DNA from: Clostridiales bacterium UBA4039 | Lineage (GTDB): Bacteria > Bacillota > Clostridia > Lachnospirales > Vallitaleaceae | Assembly (NCBI GenBank): GCA_002382805.1 | Contig: DGAD01000053.1 | Location: 1 to 64,000, forward strand | Direction: 5' to 3' | DNA length: 64,000 nucleotides | Shown: one piece after another, positions 1-6,731 of the stretch | Layout of the letters: the number at the start of each line of letters is the position of its first letter | Position numbering within the stretch: the stretch's first letter is position 1 | Position numbers and translations under genes: made by a program | The notes under the pieces: model-generated | Told to the model about the DNA's origin: nothing | What the model saw: only the letters and a program-made list of their open reading frames with translations | The model's database searches: none

Positions 1-16
1 CTCTAATTCCGAGAGA

Positions 17-439
17 CTATAGGTTGTTAACTGCTAGTGTTCCCATAAGTTCTTTTGGCTCTTCAACTTTTCGAACATACATATCATAATTCACATCAAA
101 CTGTAACTCTCCATTAACCAGTTCATGACGCATCTTCGTTCCACGAAGTTTATCACCATTTGATAATGTGATAATGTCTAACGCTTCATAGAGATCTTGA
201 GCCAACATTTGAATCTCTAAATTGTTTTGTGAACTCATCCCAAGATATTTGATTCTAAATGGATGATGTCCCAAAAATCTTGAACCTATTTTTTGACTTA
301 CACTCGGGTTTCCTATAGCAATTAAAAAACAAGGTTTCGTTAAACCTTGTTCTACACCCTCATCAACGTATACGTTGATTTTTGTTCCAAACTCTTGGTC
401 GAGTTTTGCCACGATACCGTTTTGAATCATGCTTAACAT
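17..439 (-). CDS. Phage tail terminator-like protein (DUF6838-type)
   Basis: A 140-residue protein that resembles the small tail-terminator proteins of Firmicutes phages and phage-tail-like particles, which cap the tail tube and set where it ends. The assignment rests on overall resemblance in length and pattern; there is no short diagnostic motif. The start is the ATG preceded by GGAGGG about seven bases upstream; a second ATG lies three codons in. It is the last gene on the left edge, and the rest of the tail module would lie outside the window. A consensus promoter and a perfect palindrome lie upstream, after the stop of the sigma-like regulator gene, so it probably has its own late promoter. 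Confidence 0.6.
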   Translation of the reverse strand: MLSMIQNGIVAKLDQEFGTKINVYVDEGVEQGLTKPCFLIAIGNPSVSQKIGSRFLGHHPFRIKYLGMSSQNNLEIQMLAQDLYEALDIITLSNGDKLRGTKMRHELVNGELQFDVNYDMYVRKVEEPKELMGTLAVNNL

Positions 440-468
440 ATTAATCCCTCCATTTTCTCCTTCGCCAT
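433..468 (-). CDS. Tiny ORF (11 codons) overlapping the tail gene start
   Basis: An 11-codon ORF (MAKEKMEGLIC) has a very strong ribosome binding site (AAAGGAGGTGAG). Its stop codon overlaps the ATG of the tail gene (ATGTTAA), which suggests translational coupling. It may be a short leader, or the remaining end of a deleted upstream phage gene. No function is proposed. Confidence 0.25.
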   Translation of the reverse strand: MAKEKMEGLIC

Positions 469-509
469 CTATTACCTCACCTCCTTTAAAAAATAAAATT
501 GAACTTGTA

Positions 510-543
510 GAGCAAAATAAAATAGGACCCGATATCGGATCCC
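510..543 (-). terminator. Palindrome GGATCCGATATCGGGTCC with T-rich tail
   Basis: A nearly perfect palindrome (525-543) is followed on the minus strand by TATTTTATTTTG. As RNA it can form a GC-rich hairpin with one G-U pair and a U-rich tail, which would end transcription of the sigma-like regulator gene. It also sits at the predicted start point of the downstream promoter (549-577), so it could equally be an operator for the tail module. Confidence 0.5.
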
Positions 544-548
544 ATATT

Positions 549-577
549 GTTATAATACGCTTTCAAGCTCTTTGCAA
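549..577 (-). promoter_or_regulatory. Sigma-A-type promoter for the tail gene
   Basis: On the minus strand TTGCAA is followed after 17 bases by TATAAC. It lies between the sigma-like regulator gene and the tail gene, about 110 bases upstream of the tail gene start. Confidence 0.45.
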
Positions 578-628
578 TTTCTTACACTATTATCTTAGCA
601 TAGAAAAACGGACATAAAAGGACGACTT

Positions 629-1123
629 CTAAATTTGCACTAATTTGTTTAAAATTGCATTGTCCATTCTGCGACAATGGCGTTCACTATATTCAACACC
701 ACGTGCCACTTCATACCATCGCAGTTTTTTAAAATATCTTAGTTCGATGAGTTTGCGCTCAAGATCATCTAACATATCTATATTTTCTTCAACTCGGTTT
801 TTTTTCATATATAAGTCGTGTAACTTTTGATTTACATATACAACCTGCGCTTCATATTTATCAATAATATTGCTTACAGCATCTGCCGTCGGATCAACAA
901 TCTTATTGCTTTTTTGTGTTTCTGATCCCCAATACACAATTGCTTTTGAAGTATCGCGTTCTGCCTTGACCAGATTACCCAAATCTTGGACCTCTGCCTG
1001 CAGCTTCTTGATGGTTCTACATATAAATCCATATTCAAACAATTCTTTTCGCATCTGCTCTACTGCTGTTTTTATATTATGCTCTGATCTTATGATCGTA
1101 CTCGTCTTATCTTTTCTTTCCAT
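629..1123 (-). CDS. Phage sigma-70 region 4-like transcriptional regulator
   Basis: A 164-residue, charged, largely helical protein. Its last 40 residues (ERKLIELRYFKKLRWYEVAR, then SERHCRRM) have the pattern of sigma-70 region 4, as in the ArpU/DUF1492-type late regulators of Firmicutes phages. Those proteins activate the structural gene promoter. The start has the ribosome binding site GGGAGGCG. It is transcribed away from the CI-like repressor gene across a 217-base switch region, which is where a lytic-phase activator would be expected. The next gene on this strand is a tail gene, not a terminase. An alternative reading is a general phage DNA-binding protein. Confidence 0.6.
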   Translation of the reverse strand: MERKDKTSTIIRSEHNIKTAVEQMRKELFEYGFICRTIKKLQAEVQDLGNLVKAERDTSKAIVYWGSETQKSNKIVDPTADAVSNIIDKYEAQVVYVNQKLHDLYMKKNRVEENIDMLDDLERKLIELRYFKKLRWYEVARGVEYSERHCRRMDNAILNKLVQI

Positions 1124-1183
1124 AATTACGCCTCCCTATTCTTATTGCTTCTTACTTTATATAATCTATGTCTTTTACTCATC

Positions 1184-1308
1184 GTGTAAGTTCACACCTT
1201 TTTCTTACTTAATGCGTAAGTCGATAGTAACACCCTTTTCTTTGGATGTCAATACGTATTATGTAAGTTAAAACGATATATTTATTTTATATTGCATTTT
1301 ACGTAAGT
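1184..1308. promoter_or_regulatory. Repeated GTAAGT operator sites in a divergent phage switch
   Basis: The octamer NNGTAAGT occurs four times in direct orientation (1184-1191, 1214-1221, 1261-1268, 1301-1308). Reverse copies near 1204 make an inverted repeat CTTAC-N7-GTAAG (1204-1220). One site abuts the minus-strand -10 box, and one lies inside the plus-strand promoter spacer. This is the usual geometry of operators for a lambda-CI-like repressor; binding by the adjacent repressor is inferred. Confidence 0.55.
1224..1252 (-). promoter_or_regulatory. Promoter toward the sigma-like regulator
   Basis: TTGACA, 17 bases, TACTAT on the minus strand. It is flanked by GTAAGT operator sites and lies about 100 bases upstream of the regulator start. 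Confidence 0.55.
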
Positions 1309-1320
1309 AGGTGCTATGAT
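1292..1320 (+). promoter_or_regulatory. Promoter of the repressor operon
   Basis: TTGCAT, 17 bases, TATGAT, about 20 bases before the repressor start codon. The spacer contains the operator copy at 1301-1308, so autoregulation is likely. Confidence 0.55.
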
Positions 1321-1340
1321 TATCTTTAGGAGGTGGCTCG

Positions 1341-1664
1341 ATGGCTATTATAAATGAACGAATAAAAAATCGAAGATTGTCCTTACATATGACCCTTGCT
1401 GAAGTTGCTAATTATTTGGGCGTAAAGGAAGCTACTGCACAAAGATATGAAAGTGGAGAAATAAAAAATATCAAGCATGAGACAATCGTTGAATTGGCAA
1501 AGCTTTTTCAATGTCATCCAGCATATCTTATGGGATGGGATGATTCCCCCAGTGATGATATTCAAACAATTGCCGCTCATCATGATAGCGAAGATTGGAG
1601 CGATGAGGAATTAGAAGAGATAGAAGCCTTTAAAGCGTTTGTAAAAAGCAAACGCAAAAAATAA
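1341..1664 (+). CDS. CI/Cro-like XRE family repressor
   Basis: A 107-residue DNA-binding protein. Residues 5-65 form a classic XRE helix-turn-helix (RRLSLHMTLAEVANYLGVKE, then QRYESGE), ending in HPAYLMGWDD, which is typical of phage repressors of Firmicutes. The C-terminal 40 residues are acidic and then basic, with no LexA-type peptidase domain. This fits the ImmR/ImmA type of switch, in which a separate protease inactivates the repressor. The ribosome binding site is AGGAGG, and the metallopeptidase gene follows after about 40 bases. It probably binds the GTAAGT sites upstream. Confidence 0.85.
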   Translation: MAIINERIKNRRLSLHMTLAEVANYLGVKEATAQRYESGEIKNIKHETIVELAKLFQCHPAYLMGWDDSPSDDIQTIAAHHDSEDWSDEELEEIEAFKAFVKSKRKK

Positions 1665-1702
1665 GATGAATTAGTATGAGGTTTTTTTATAGGGGTGAAA
1701 AA

Positions 1703-2152
1703 ATGACTTATGAGGAATTGATGATCGACAGTGATATTGATGATATCTATGAATTGAATATGAGAACAAAAGGTCTCTATGCAGACGGCGTTATCGGCAT
1801 TAGCAAGCACATAGAAACAACTACAGAAAAAGCTTGTATTTTAGCTGAAGAAATCGGTCACTACCATACATCACATGGTGATATTCTTGATCAAACGTCT
1901 ATAGCAAATCGGAAGCAGGAATTACGTGCTAGAGCTTGGGGTTATGAAAAACTTATCCCACTGCATATGATTATTGAAGCACATAAAGCTCGTTGCCATG
2001 GTCGCTTAGAATTAGCCGAATATCTTGGAGTGACTGAGGAGTTTTTAATAGAGACTATTGAATATTACAAGCGTAAACTTGGCTTGTTTTATCGTATAGA
2101 TAAAAAGTATATAATAACGTTTGAGCCATTGGGAGTGTTCGAACAATTTTGA
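1703..2152 (+). CDS. ImmA/IrrE-type metallopeptidase (anti-repressor)
   Basis: A 149-residue protein of the ImmA/IrrE family. Residues 48-55 (AEEIGHYH) correspond to the zinc-binding HExxH motif. The first histidine is replaced by glutamate, a change I recall being common in phage members that read EELGHYH. In ICEBs1 and related elements, ImmA cleaves the partner repressor on induction, so the likely substrate is the repressor encoded just upstream. The start at 1703 is chosen because AGGGGTG precedes it; the upstream in-frame ATG at 1676 has no such site. The C-terminal half has a helix-turn-helix-like ELAEYLGVTEEFL segment. Confidence 0.8.
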   Translation: MTYEELMIDSDIDDIYELNMRTKGLYADGVIGISKHIETTTEKACILAEEIGHYHTSHGDILDQTSIANRKQELRARAWGYEKLIPLHMIIEAHKARCHGRLELAEYLGVTEEFLIETIEYYKRKLGLFYRIDKKYIITFEPLGVFEQF

Positions 2153-2163
2153 AAGGGGTTCAT

Positions 2164-3759
2164 ATGAAAAAACAATGGTATCTTGAAACTTGGTTTATCG
2201 CACTCGTCTTCGCATTTAGTGCATTGGTCGTTCCTTTTATCTTGGGTTGGATCTTAGTCTATTTACAACACAAAAAAAACCAGAAGATAAGCGAGAGATT
2301 AACAACAATTGCCACTTCGCACAATGAATTGCAAGCGAAGTACAAAAAATTAAATAAGACGCATGAGGATCTTCAAATTTCTTCTGTTATTGAAGCTCAA
2401 GAAGCACTCAATGCAATTTTAACTGAAACAGAGAATGTTCGTAATCAATTTAATATATCTAAGATGGATTATGAGCAAAGCACCGAGGAACTCGCAAAGG
2501 TGACCAAAAAATTAGTTTCTGCAAAACGTGCTTTGAAAAAATCTAAAGAAATCCATAAATCAATAAGTTATGCCATCAAAAAATATATAAATCAAGATGT
2601 ACAACATTTTGATGTCGTTATTCCAGCATCAGATCTTCTGGAAGCTGAACGATTGGCCCCTGGTGTTAGTATGCATCTTCATTCAATGGATATTAAGGAA
2701 TTGCGAAAAGCATTTAATGAGAATAAGCGTTTAATCGAAAAAACACTTGCGGATTATGAGTCCAGATATACAACTAAGGCAAACAAGTCCATTTATTCGC
2801 TTATGGTCATTTCATTAAAAGCTGAACTGCAAAATGTACTTTCGAATTTGAAATATGGAAAGCTTGATGACTCTATTGATTTGATTAAGAGCATTACAGA
2901 AAAATATCAAGTTATTGCTGCTGAGGGTAATCAAAATATTGCCGGCACAATATCAAAGTTTATTGGTGAAATTGAATACTTCTTTATAAATGCTGTTAAG
3001 ATTGAATACAATTATTATGTCAAGAAACAACAAGCCAAAGAAGAGCAAGCTGCCATTCGCCAACAGATGAAAGAAGAAGCAGCTGAACGTCGTGAACTTA
3101 AGAAACAAAAAGAACGCATCGAACAAGAAGAAGCCAAATATAACAACGAGTTATCTTCTTTAAAATCCCAAATGGAAAATGCGGATGATGCCGCTGCTGA
3201 ATTATTAAAGTCCAGAATCTTAGAATTAGAAGCTCAATTATCTGATGTCCTTATCAAAAAAGAAGAAGTTTCCACACTACAGAACGGGAAAGCAGGAAAC
3301 GTTTATATAATAAGTAACCTAGGATCATTTGGTGATAATATATTCAAAGTTGGAATGACCCGAAGAATTAATCCTGAGGAACGTGTCAACGAATTAGGTA
3401 GCGCTTCTGTTCCTTTCAAATTTGATGTACATAGCTTCATCTTTTCCAATGATGCAGTTGGACTCGAAAATAAACTGCATGAGAAGCTTCATAAAAAAAG
3501 AGTAAACAAAGCAAACTTACGCAAAGAGTTTTTCCAAGTTTCCATCGATGAGTTGGAAGAACTTGTATTAGAAGAAGATCCTACTGCTGAGTTTATTAAG
3601 ACAATGGCCGCCGAAGAATATTATCAGTCATTATCCACTACTGAAGAAGATGAATCTGATTATGTCGAGTCAGATGATGACGACGATGATTACGATGATA
3701 CAATGGATTACGATGAATATGATGTTGAGGATGATGTAGAAGATGTAGTTTATGCTTAA
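2164..3759 (+). CDS. DUF4041 / T5orf172 (GIY-YIG-like) phage protein
   Basis: A 531-residue protein. The N-terminus has one membrane segment (residues about 8-30, WFIALVFAFSALVVPFILG), then long coiled coils with a DUF4041-type core. Next comes a T5orf172 domain at about 375-470 (GNVYIISNLGSFGDNIFKVG, then GMTRRINPEERVNELGSASV), and last an Asp/Glu-rich tail of about 50 residues. T5orf172 domains belong to the GIY-YIG nuclease superfamily, but most phage copies have no known activity. The start at 2164 has the ribosome binding site AAAGGGG. It follows the ImmA-like gene by 11 bases in the repressor operon. A role in immunity or exclusion by the resident element is possible but unproven. Confidence 0.7.
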   Translation: MKKQWYLETWFIALVFAFSALVVPFILGWILVYLQHKKNQKISERLTTIATSHNELQAKYKKLNKTHEDLQISSVIEAQEALNAILTETENVRNQFNISKMDYEQSTEELAKVTKKLVSAKRALKKSKEIHKSISYAIKKYINQDVQHFDVVIPASDLLEAERLAPGVSMHLHSMDIKELRKAFNENKRLIEKTLADYESRYTTKANKSIYSLMVISLKAELQNVLSNLKYGKLDDSIDLIKSITEKYQVIAAEGNQNIAGTISKFIGEIEYFFINAVKIEYNYYVKKQQAKEEQAAIRQQMKEEAAERRELKKQKERIEQEEAKYNNELSSLKSQMENADDAAAELLKSRILELEAQLSDVLIKKEEVSTLQNGKAGNVYIISNLGSFGDNIFKVGMTRRINPEERVNELGSASVPFKFDVHSFIFSNDAVGLENKLHEKLHKKRVNKANLRKEFFQVSIDELEELVLEEDPTAEFIKTMAAEEYYQSLSTTEEDESDYVESDDDDDDYDDTMDYDEYDVEDDVEDVVYA

Positions 3760-3882
3760 ATAAATATTGATAAAATAAACTTAATATAAAAACTGCCCTG
3801 CGCCAACAGAGCGATCCTGATACACAATAACCAATTAGATTACACGTATACCTATATCCAACGAATATAGTATACTAAACGT

Positions 3883-3908
3883 AGCCCTTGTTAAACAAGG
3901 GCTTTTTT
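3883..3908 (+). terminator. Rho-independent terminator
   Basis: AGCCCTTGT, loop TAA, ACAAGGGCT, then six T. It ends the repressor-ImmA-DUF4041 transcript, about 120 bases after the last stop. Confidence 0.85.
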
Positions 3909-3909
3909 A

Positions 3910-4305
3910 TGCCCGAAAACAGAGTGAACTATGGGATTCATCATAAACAGTGGTGAAATTTGTAATCCGATATGATTTAGCAGGTAGTAATAGGCAAAAT
4001 TGTATGTAGAAATATATTTCCAGCTTTGCAAGCCGTCCTGACGCAAAAAGAACCTTGAAAGAGATTGAAGTGATATGTATCTGAAAGATGAACCATAATA
4101 CCCTCTAAAAATATACTAAAGGTGAAAAAATGCATATTCTCCCAATGCCCAAACTGTCAAACCCTATTTGAAGCGATATTTGACCGTTTTAGCCCAGCAA
4201 ATGGTTTTGAAGAGATACAATTATCAATATGATAGATTCTTAAACGTAAGAGACGATGGAGAGCTTATTTCAGAACGTCAAGCGAGAAAGCGATAGGTTA
4301 TCAAT
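3910..4305 (+). other. Decayed phage sequence without an intact gene
   Basis: No intact gene. Frame 1 is open from 4126 to a TAG at 4294 (reading AQTVKPYLKRYLTVLAQQ and later RFLNVRDDGELISERQARKR) but has no convincing start. It runs into the integrase remnant, so it looks like decaying coding sequence at the end of the phage element. Confidence 0.4.
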
Positions 4306-4416
4306 ATGAAACGTCTTATGGAAATTGATAGTAGCATCCCACCGATTACATCAGAAATATATACGCATCTTGATCTAAAAAAGAAGCTCGAAGCCCTCGA
4401 AAAACTCGAAGAATAA
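4306..4416 (+). pseudogene. C-terminal remnant of a tyrosine integrase
   Basis: The last 36 codons read MKRLMEIDSSIPPITSEIYT followed by HLDLKKKLEALEKLEE and a stop. This matches the end of phage and ICE integrases, where a GHSSI..TSEIYTHLD segment carries the catalytic tyrosine. The histidine before SSI is lost and a TAG lies just upstream in frame, so the gene is broken. Downstream, TGTGTGCAATT is present twice (4421-4442), a pattern I associate with the regions after such integrases. Its position against the 3' end of tRNA-Leu is the standard integration geometry. Confidence 0.65.
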
Positions 4417-4531
4417 AACGTGTGTGCAATTTGTGTGCAATTTCGATAAAATCAGTTGCAATTCTTGCAGATAATTCCAGACACAAAAAAAGCCCCAAAC
4501 CCTTGAAACCAAAAGCTTGAGACTCTTATAG

Positions 4532-4613
4532 TGCGGGTGAAGGGAGTCGAACCCCCACGCCGTAAAGCGCTAGATCCTAAGTCTAGTGCGTCTGCCAATT
4601 CCGCCACACCCGC
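4532..4613 (-). tRNA. tRNA-Leu (UAG)
   Basis: The acceptor stem GCGGGTG/CACCCGC plus discriminator A, a long variable arm, and the anticodon loop CTTAGGA give UAG. It is the last gene of the tRNA cluster. Its 3' end (4532) faces the phage element, so it is the probable attachment site. Confidence 0.95.
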
Positions 4614-4650
4614 ATATTTAGTTGGCATAAATAGTATAAACTATTTATAA

Positions 4651-4724
4651 TGAGGCACCCGGGACTCGAACCCGGGACACCTAGATTAAAAGTCTAGTGC
4701 TCTAGCCGACTGAGCTAGTGCCCC
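4651..4724 (-). tRNA. tRNA-Lys (UUU)
   Basis: GGGGCAC acceptor strand, anticodon loop CTTTTAA, T loop GTTCGAG, discriminator A. It is separated by 37 bases from tRNA-Leu. Confidence 0.95.
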
Positions 4725-4728
4725 ATAG

Positions 4729-4800
4729 CTGGGCATGCTGGATTCGAACCAGCGAATGCAGGAGTCAAAGTCCTGTGCCTTACCGCTTGGCGAATGCCCA
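4729..4800 (-). tRNA. tRNA-Gln (UUG)
   Basis: TGGGCAT acceptor strand, anticodon loop CTTTGAC giving UUG, T loop GTTCGAA, discriminator G. It lies four bases from tRNA-Lys. Confidence 0.95.
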
Positions 4801-4883
4801 TCGTTACTTACTAATTACTATTATTAAGTAATTCATGTTACTTGTCAAACCTATAATTCATATTAAGTCATTTTATGACTTAG

Positions 4884-4958
4884 GGTGAGTAATGGGATTC
4901 GAACCCACGGCCTCTAGAGCCACAATCTAGCGCTCTAACCAACTGAGCTATACCCACC
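4884..4958 (-). tRNA. tRNA-His (GUG)
   Basis: GTGGGTA acceptor with the extra G at position -1 that is diagnostic of tRNA-His. The anticodon loop TTGTGGC gives GUG. The discriminator is C. Confidence 0.95.
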
Positions 4959-4983
4959 AGATTTAAATATTATTTGAAACAAA

Positions 4984-5057
4984 CGTGCCTGAGGGGATTC
5001 GAACCCATGACACCTGGCTTAGAAGGCCAGTGCTCTATCCGACTGAGCTACAGGCAC
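4984..5057 (-). tRNA. tRNA-Arg (UCU)
   Basis: GTGCCTG acceptor strand, anticodon loop CTTCTAA giving UCU, discriminator G. A long reading frame on the plus strand across this gene is a shadow. Confidence 0.95.
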
Positions 5058-5090
5058 ATACTTTTATCCATGTAGCTACGGATAAAAATA

Positions 5091-5161
5091 AGCGGGTGAT
5101 GGGAATCGAACCCACGTATCCAGCTTGGAAGGCTGGTGTTCTACCATTGAACTACACCCGC
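5091..5161 (-). tRNA. tRNA-Gly (UCC)
   Basis: GCGGGTG/CACCCGC acceptor, anticodon loop CTTCCAA giving UCC, discriminator T. Confidence 0.95.
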
Positions 5162-5170
5162 ATATGCAAG

Positions 5171-5245
5171 TCGGGGTGACAGGATTCGAACCTGCGGCCT
5201 CTTGAACCCAAATCAAGCGCTCTAGCCAAGCTGAGCCACACCCCG
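5171..5245 (-). tRNA. tRNA-Pro (UGG)
   Basis: CGGGGTG/CACCCCG acceptor, anticodon loop TTTGGGT giving UGG, discriminator A. It is the first gene of the cluster, about 85 bases downstream of the promoter. Confidence 0.95.
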
Positions 5246-5330
5246 ATTTTCATCGGTCACACTATCGGTTATTCTCATCGTAATTATTAAGTAATTTTTG
5301 ATGTTTTCCGTAACTTCAAGCGCAAGTGAT

Positions 5331-5359
5331 ATTATACACACATTATATTCGCTTGTCAA
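5331..5359 (-). promoter_or_regulatory. tRNA operon promoter
   Basis: TTGACA, exactly 17 bases, TATAAT on the minus strand. This perfect sigma-A promoter drives the Pro-Gly-Arg-His-Gln-Lys-Leu cluster. Confidence 0.85.
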
Positions 5360-5365
5360 CACTTT

Positions 5366-5860
5366 TTACAAACTTTTTTTATAATCATTCAAAGTCCCGT
5401 GAATTCGCCCTTCTCCGTCGATTTCAATTATCCCGTAAGAAGGGAATTTTGAATTTCTTGGATTGGAAATACTTCCAGGATTCATAATTAATAAATCCTG
5501 TTTGTATCCCAAATGTGACATATGTGTATGTCCAAATAATGCAACATCGGCTTGATGATCTTTCGCTATTTTCTCTAAATGTGTCAAAGATGTTTTTACA
5601 TGATAATGGTGACCATGGGTCAACAAAAATTTTTTATTTTTTATCTCTACAAGTAGTGTGTCATGAATATCTGGATGATATCCATCACAATTGCCGGATA
5701 CAAAATGCACTGGAACGTCACAGATTGCTTTTATATCCATTGCATCTGCAACAAGGTCCCCTAAGTGCAAAATATGATTCAAATCGCTAATTCGACCGAT
5801 TAAATCGATTACATTGCCAATATGATGATGTGTGTCACTAATTACCAAAATTTTATACAT
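5366..5860 (-). CDS. YfcE/MJ0936-type metallophosphodiesterase
   Basis: A 164-residue protein of the small calcineurin-like phosphoesterase family. All metal-binding blocks are visible: SDTHHH near the start, HLGD, SGNCD, THGHHY and FGHTH. The family hydrolyses phosphodiesters with two metal ions in the cytoplasm; the natural substrate is often unknown. It is the last gene of the murB-rapZ-yvcK-whiA-crh-rdgB operon, 12 bases after rdgB. The rdgB-yfcE pairing is a frequent arrangement in Firmicutes. Confidence 0.85.
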   Translation of the reverse strand: MYKILVISDTHHHIGNVIDLIGRISDLNHILHLGDLVADAMDIKAICDVPVHFVSGNCDGYHPDIHDTLLVEIKNKKFLLTHGHHYHVKTSLTHLEKIAKDHQADVALFGHTHMSHLGYKQDLLIMNPGSISNPRNSKFPSYGIIEIDGEGRIHGTLNDYKKSL

Positions 5861-5872
5861 TCTTCGACTCCA

Positions 5873-6466
5873 TTATGCATTCAAGTATAACGCTTTCATT
5901 TTTCTTAAAGCTTTTCCACGATGACTTAGTTGATTTTTCAACTCTGAAGGCATCTGAGACGTCGTCATTCCATGTTCAGGCACAAAAAATATAGGATCAT
6001 AGCCAAAACCATTGTCCCCTTTGCTTTCATAGCCAATCTCGCCTTCTATCGTCTCTCGTACGACATGCGTTGTTCCATCGGGAAAGGCCACTGCGATTGC
6101 ACAAACAAAACGGGCTGTTCGTTCATGACGAGGAACTTCTTTCATCCGATCTAGGATGATTGCATTTTTTTCTGAATATGGTGTATCTTTACCTAGATAT
6201 CGTGCCGAATAAACTCCTGGCGCTTTATCGAAAAAATCGATTTCAAGTCCGGAGTCATCTGCCAAGACAATACACTTGCTGACTTGGCAAATCTCAGTGG
6301 CTTTTTTGAGTGCATTGGCCTCAAATGTATCGCCATCTTCAATTACATCAATGTCAATGCCAGCTTCTGACATTGACTGTACTTTATAAGGTACATCCGA
6401 TAATATTTCACGAATTTCCTTCATTTTTCCTTCATTTTTGGTTGCAAAAATAAGACATTGCTCCAT
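5873..6466 (-). CDS. rdgB: XTP/dITP diphosphatase (RdgB/HAM1)
   Basis: A 197-residue non-canonical purine NTP pyrophosphatase, which removes dITP and XTP from the nucleotide pool. The N-terminal FATKNEGKMKEIREIL, the ADDSGLEIDFFDKAPGVYSA block and the C-terminal SHRGKALRKM are the family signatures, including the Lys, Asp and His-Arg contacts with the nucleotide. Length is typical. It starts two bases after the stop of the HPr/Crh-like gene, so the two are probably translationally coupled. Confidence 0.93.
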   Translation of the reverse strand: MEQCLIFATKNEGKMKEIREILSDVPYKVQSMSEAGIDIDVIEDGDTFEANALKKATEICQVSKCIVLADDSGLEIDFFDKAPGVYSARYLGKDTPYSEKNAIILDRMKEVPRHERTARFVCAIAVAFPDGTTHVVRETIEGEIGYESKGDNGFGYDPIFFVPEHGMTTSQMPSELKNQLSHRGKALRKMKALYLNA

Positions 6467-6468
6467 AT

Positions 6469-6726
6469 TTATTTGCCCTCAGTTAGATATTTTTCAAGTG
6501 CTACCACTGCTTCTTCTTCATCTTCACCGTCTGCAATAATAAGAATTGATTCACCTTCTAAAACGCCTAATGACATCATTCCCATGATACTTTTTGCATT
6601 AACTTTTTTATTTTGTACGGATACATAGATATTGCTCTGGAATTGACTTGCTGCTTGTACGAACAACGCAACCGGTCTCGCTTCTAACCCTGATGCGATT
6701 TTTACTTCGATATTTTTTTCCTTCAT
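6469..6726 (-). CDS. Crh-like HPr paralogue with Glu at position 15
   Basis: An 85-residue protein of the HPr fold. In PTS HPr the phosphorylated residue is His15 in GLHARP; here the motif is GLEARP with Glu15, so it cannot carry phosphate in the PTS relay. The regulatory serine is intact (Ser46 in NAKSIMGMM), so HPr kinase could still act on it. This matches the logic of Bacillus Crh, which has Gln15. The location also matches: Bacillus crh lies after rapZ, yvcK and whiA, as here. A role in carbon catabolite control or in tuning YvcK/central metabolism is inferred. Confidence 0.85.
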   Translation of the reverse strand: MKEKNIEVKIASGLEARPVALFVQAASQFQSNIYVSVQNKKVNAKSIMGMMSLGVLEGESILIIADGEDEEEAVVALEKYLTEGK

Positions 6727-6731
6727 GATAA

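Noticed and set aside
362-379. Perfect 18-base palindrome ATCAACGTATACGTTGAT
   Set aside because: Lies inside the tail gene coding sequence (INVYVD). One such palindrome in 64 kb is not far from chance.
429-617. 62-codon plus-strand frame between the tail gene and the regulator
   Set aside because: Covers the promoter, palindrome and tiny ORF on the other strand; low-complexity protein without a start signal.
870-1271. 133-codon plus-strand frame
   Set aside because: Antisense to the sigma-like regulator and running through the operator region; no ribosome binding site.
4985-5179. 64-codon reading frame on the plus strand
   Set aside because: It lies across tRNA-Arg and tRNA-Gly on the opposite strand and is a known type of false protein from tRNA genes.
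6469-6726. PTS phosphocarrier HPr
   Set aside because: The phosphorylatable His15 is Glu; called Crh-like instead.
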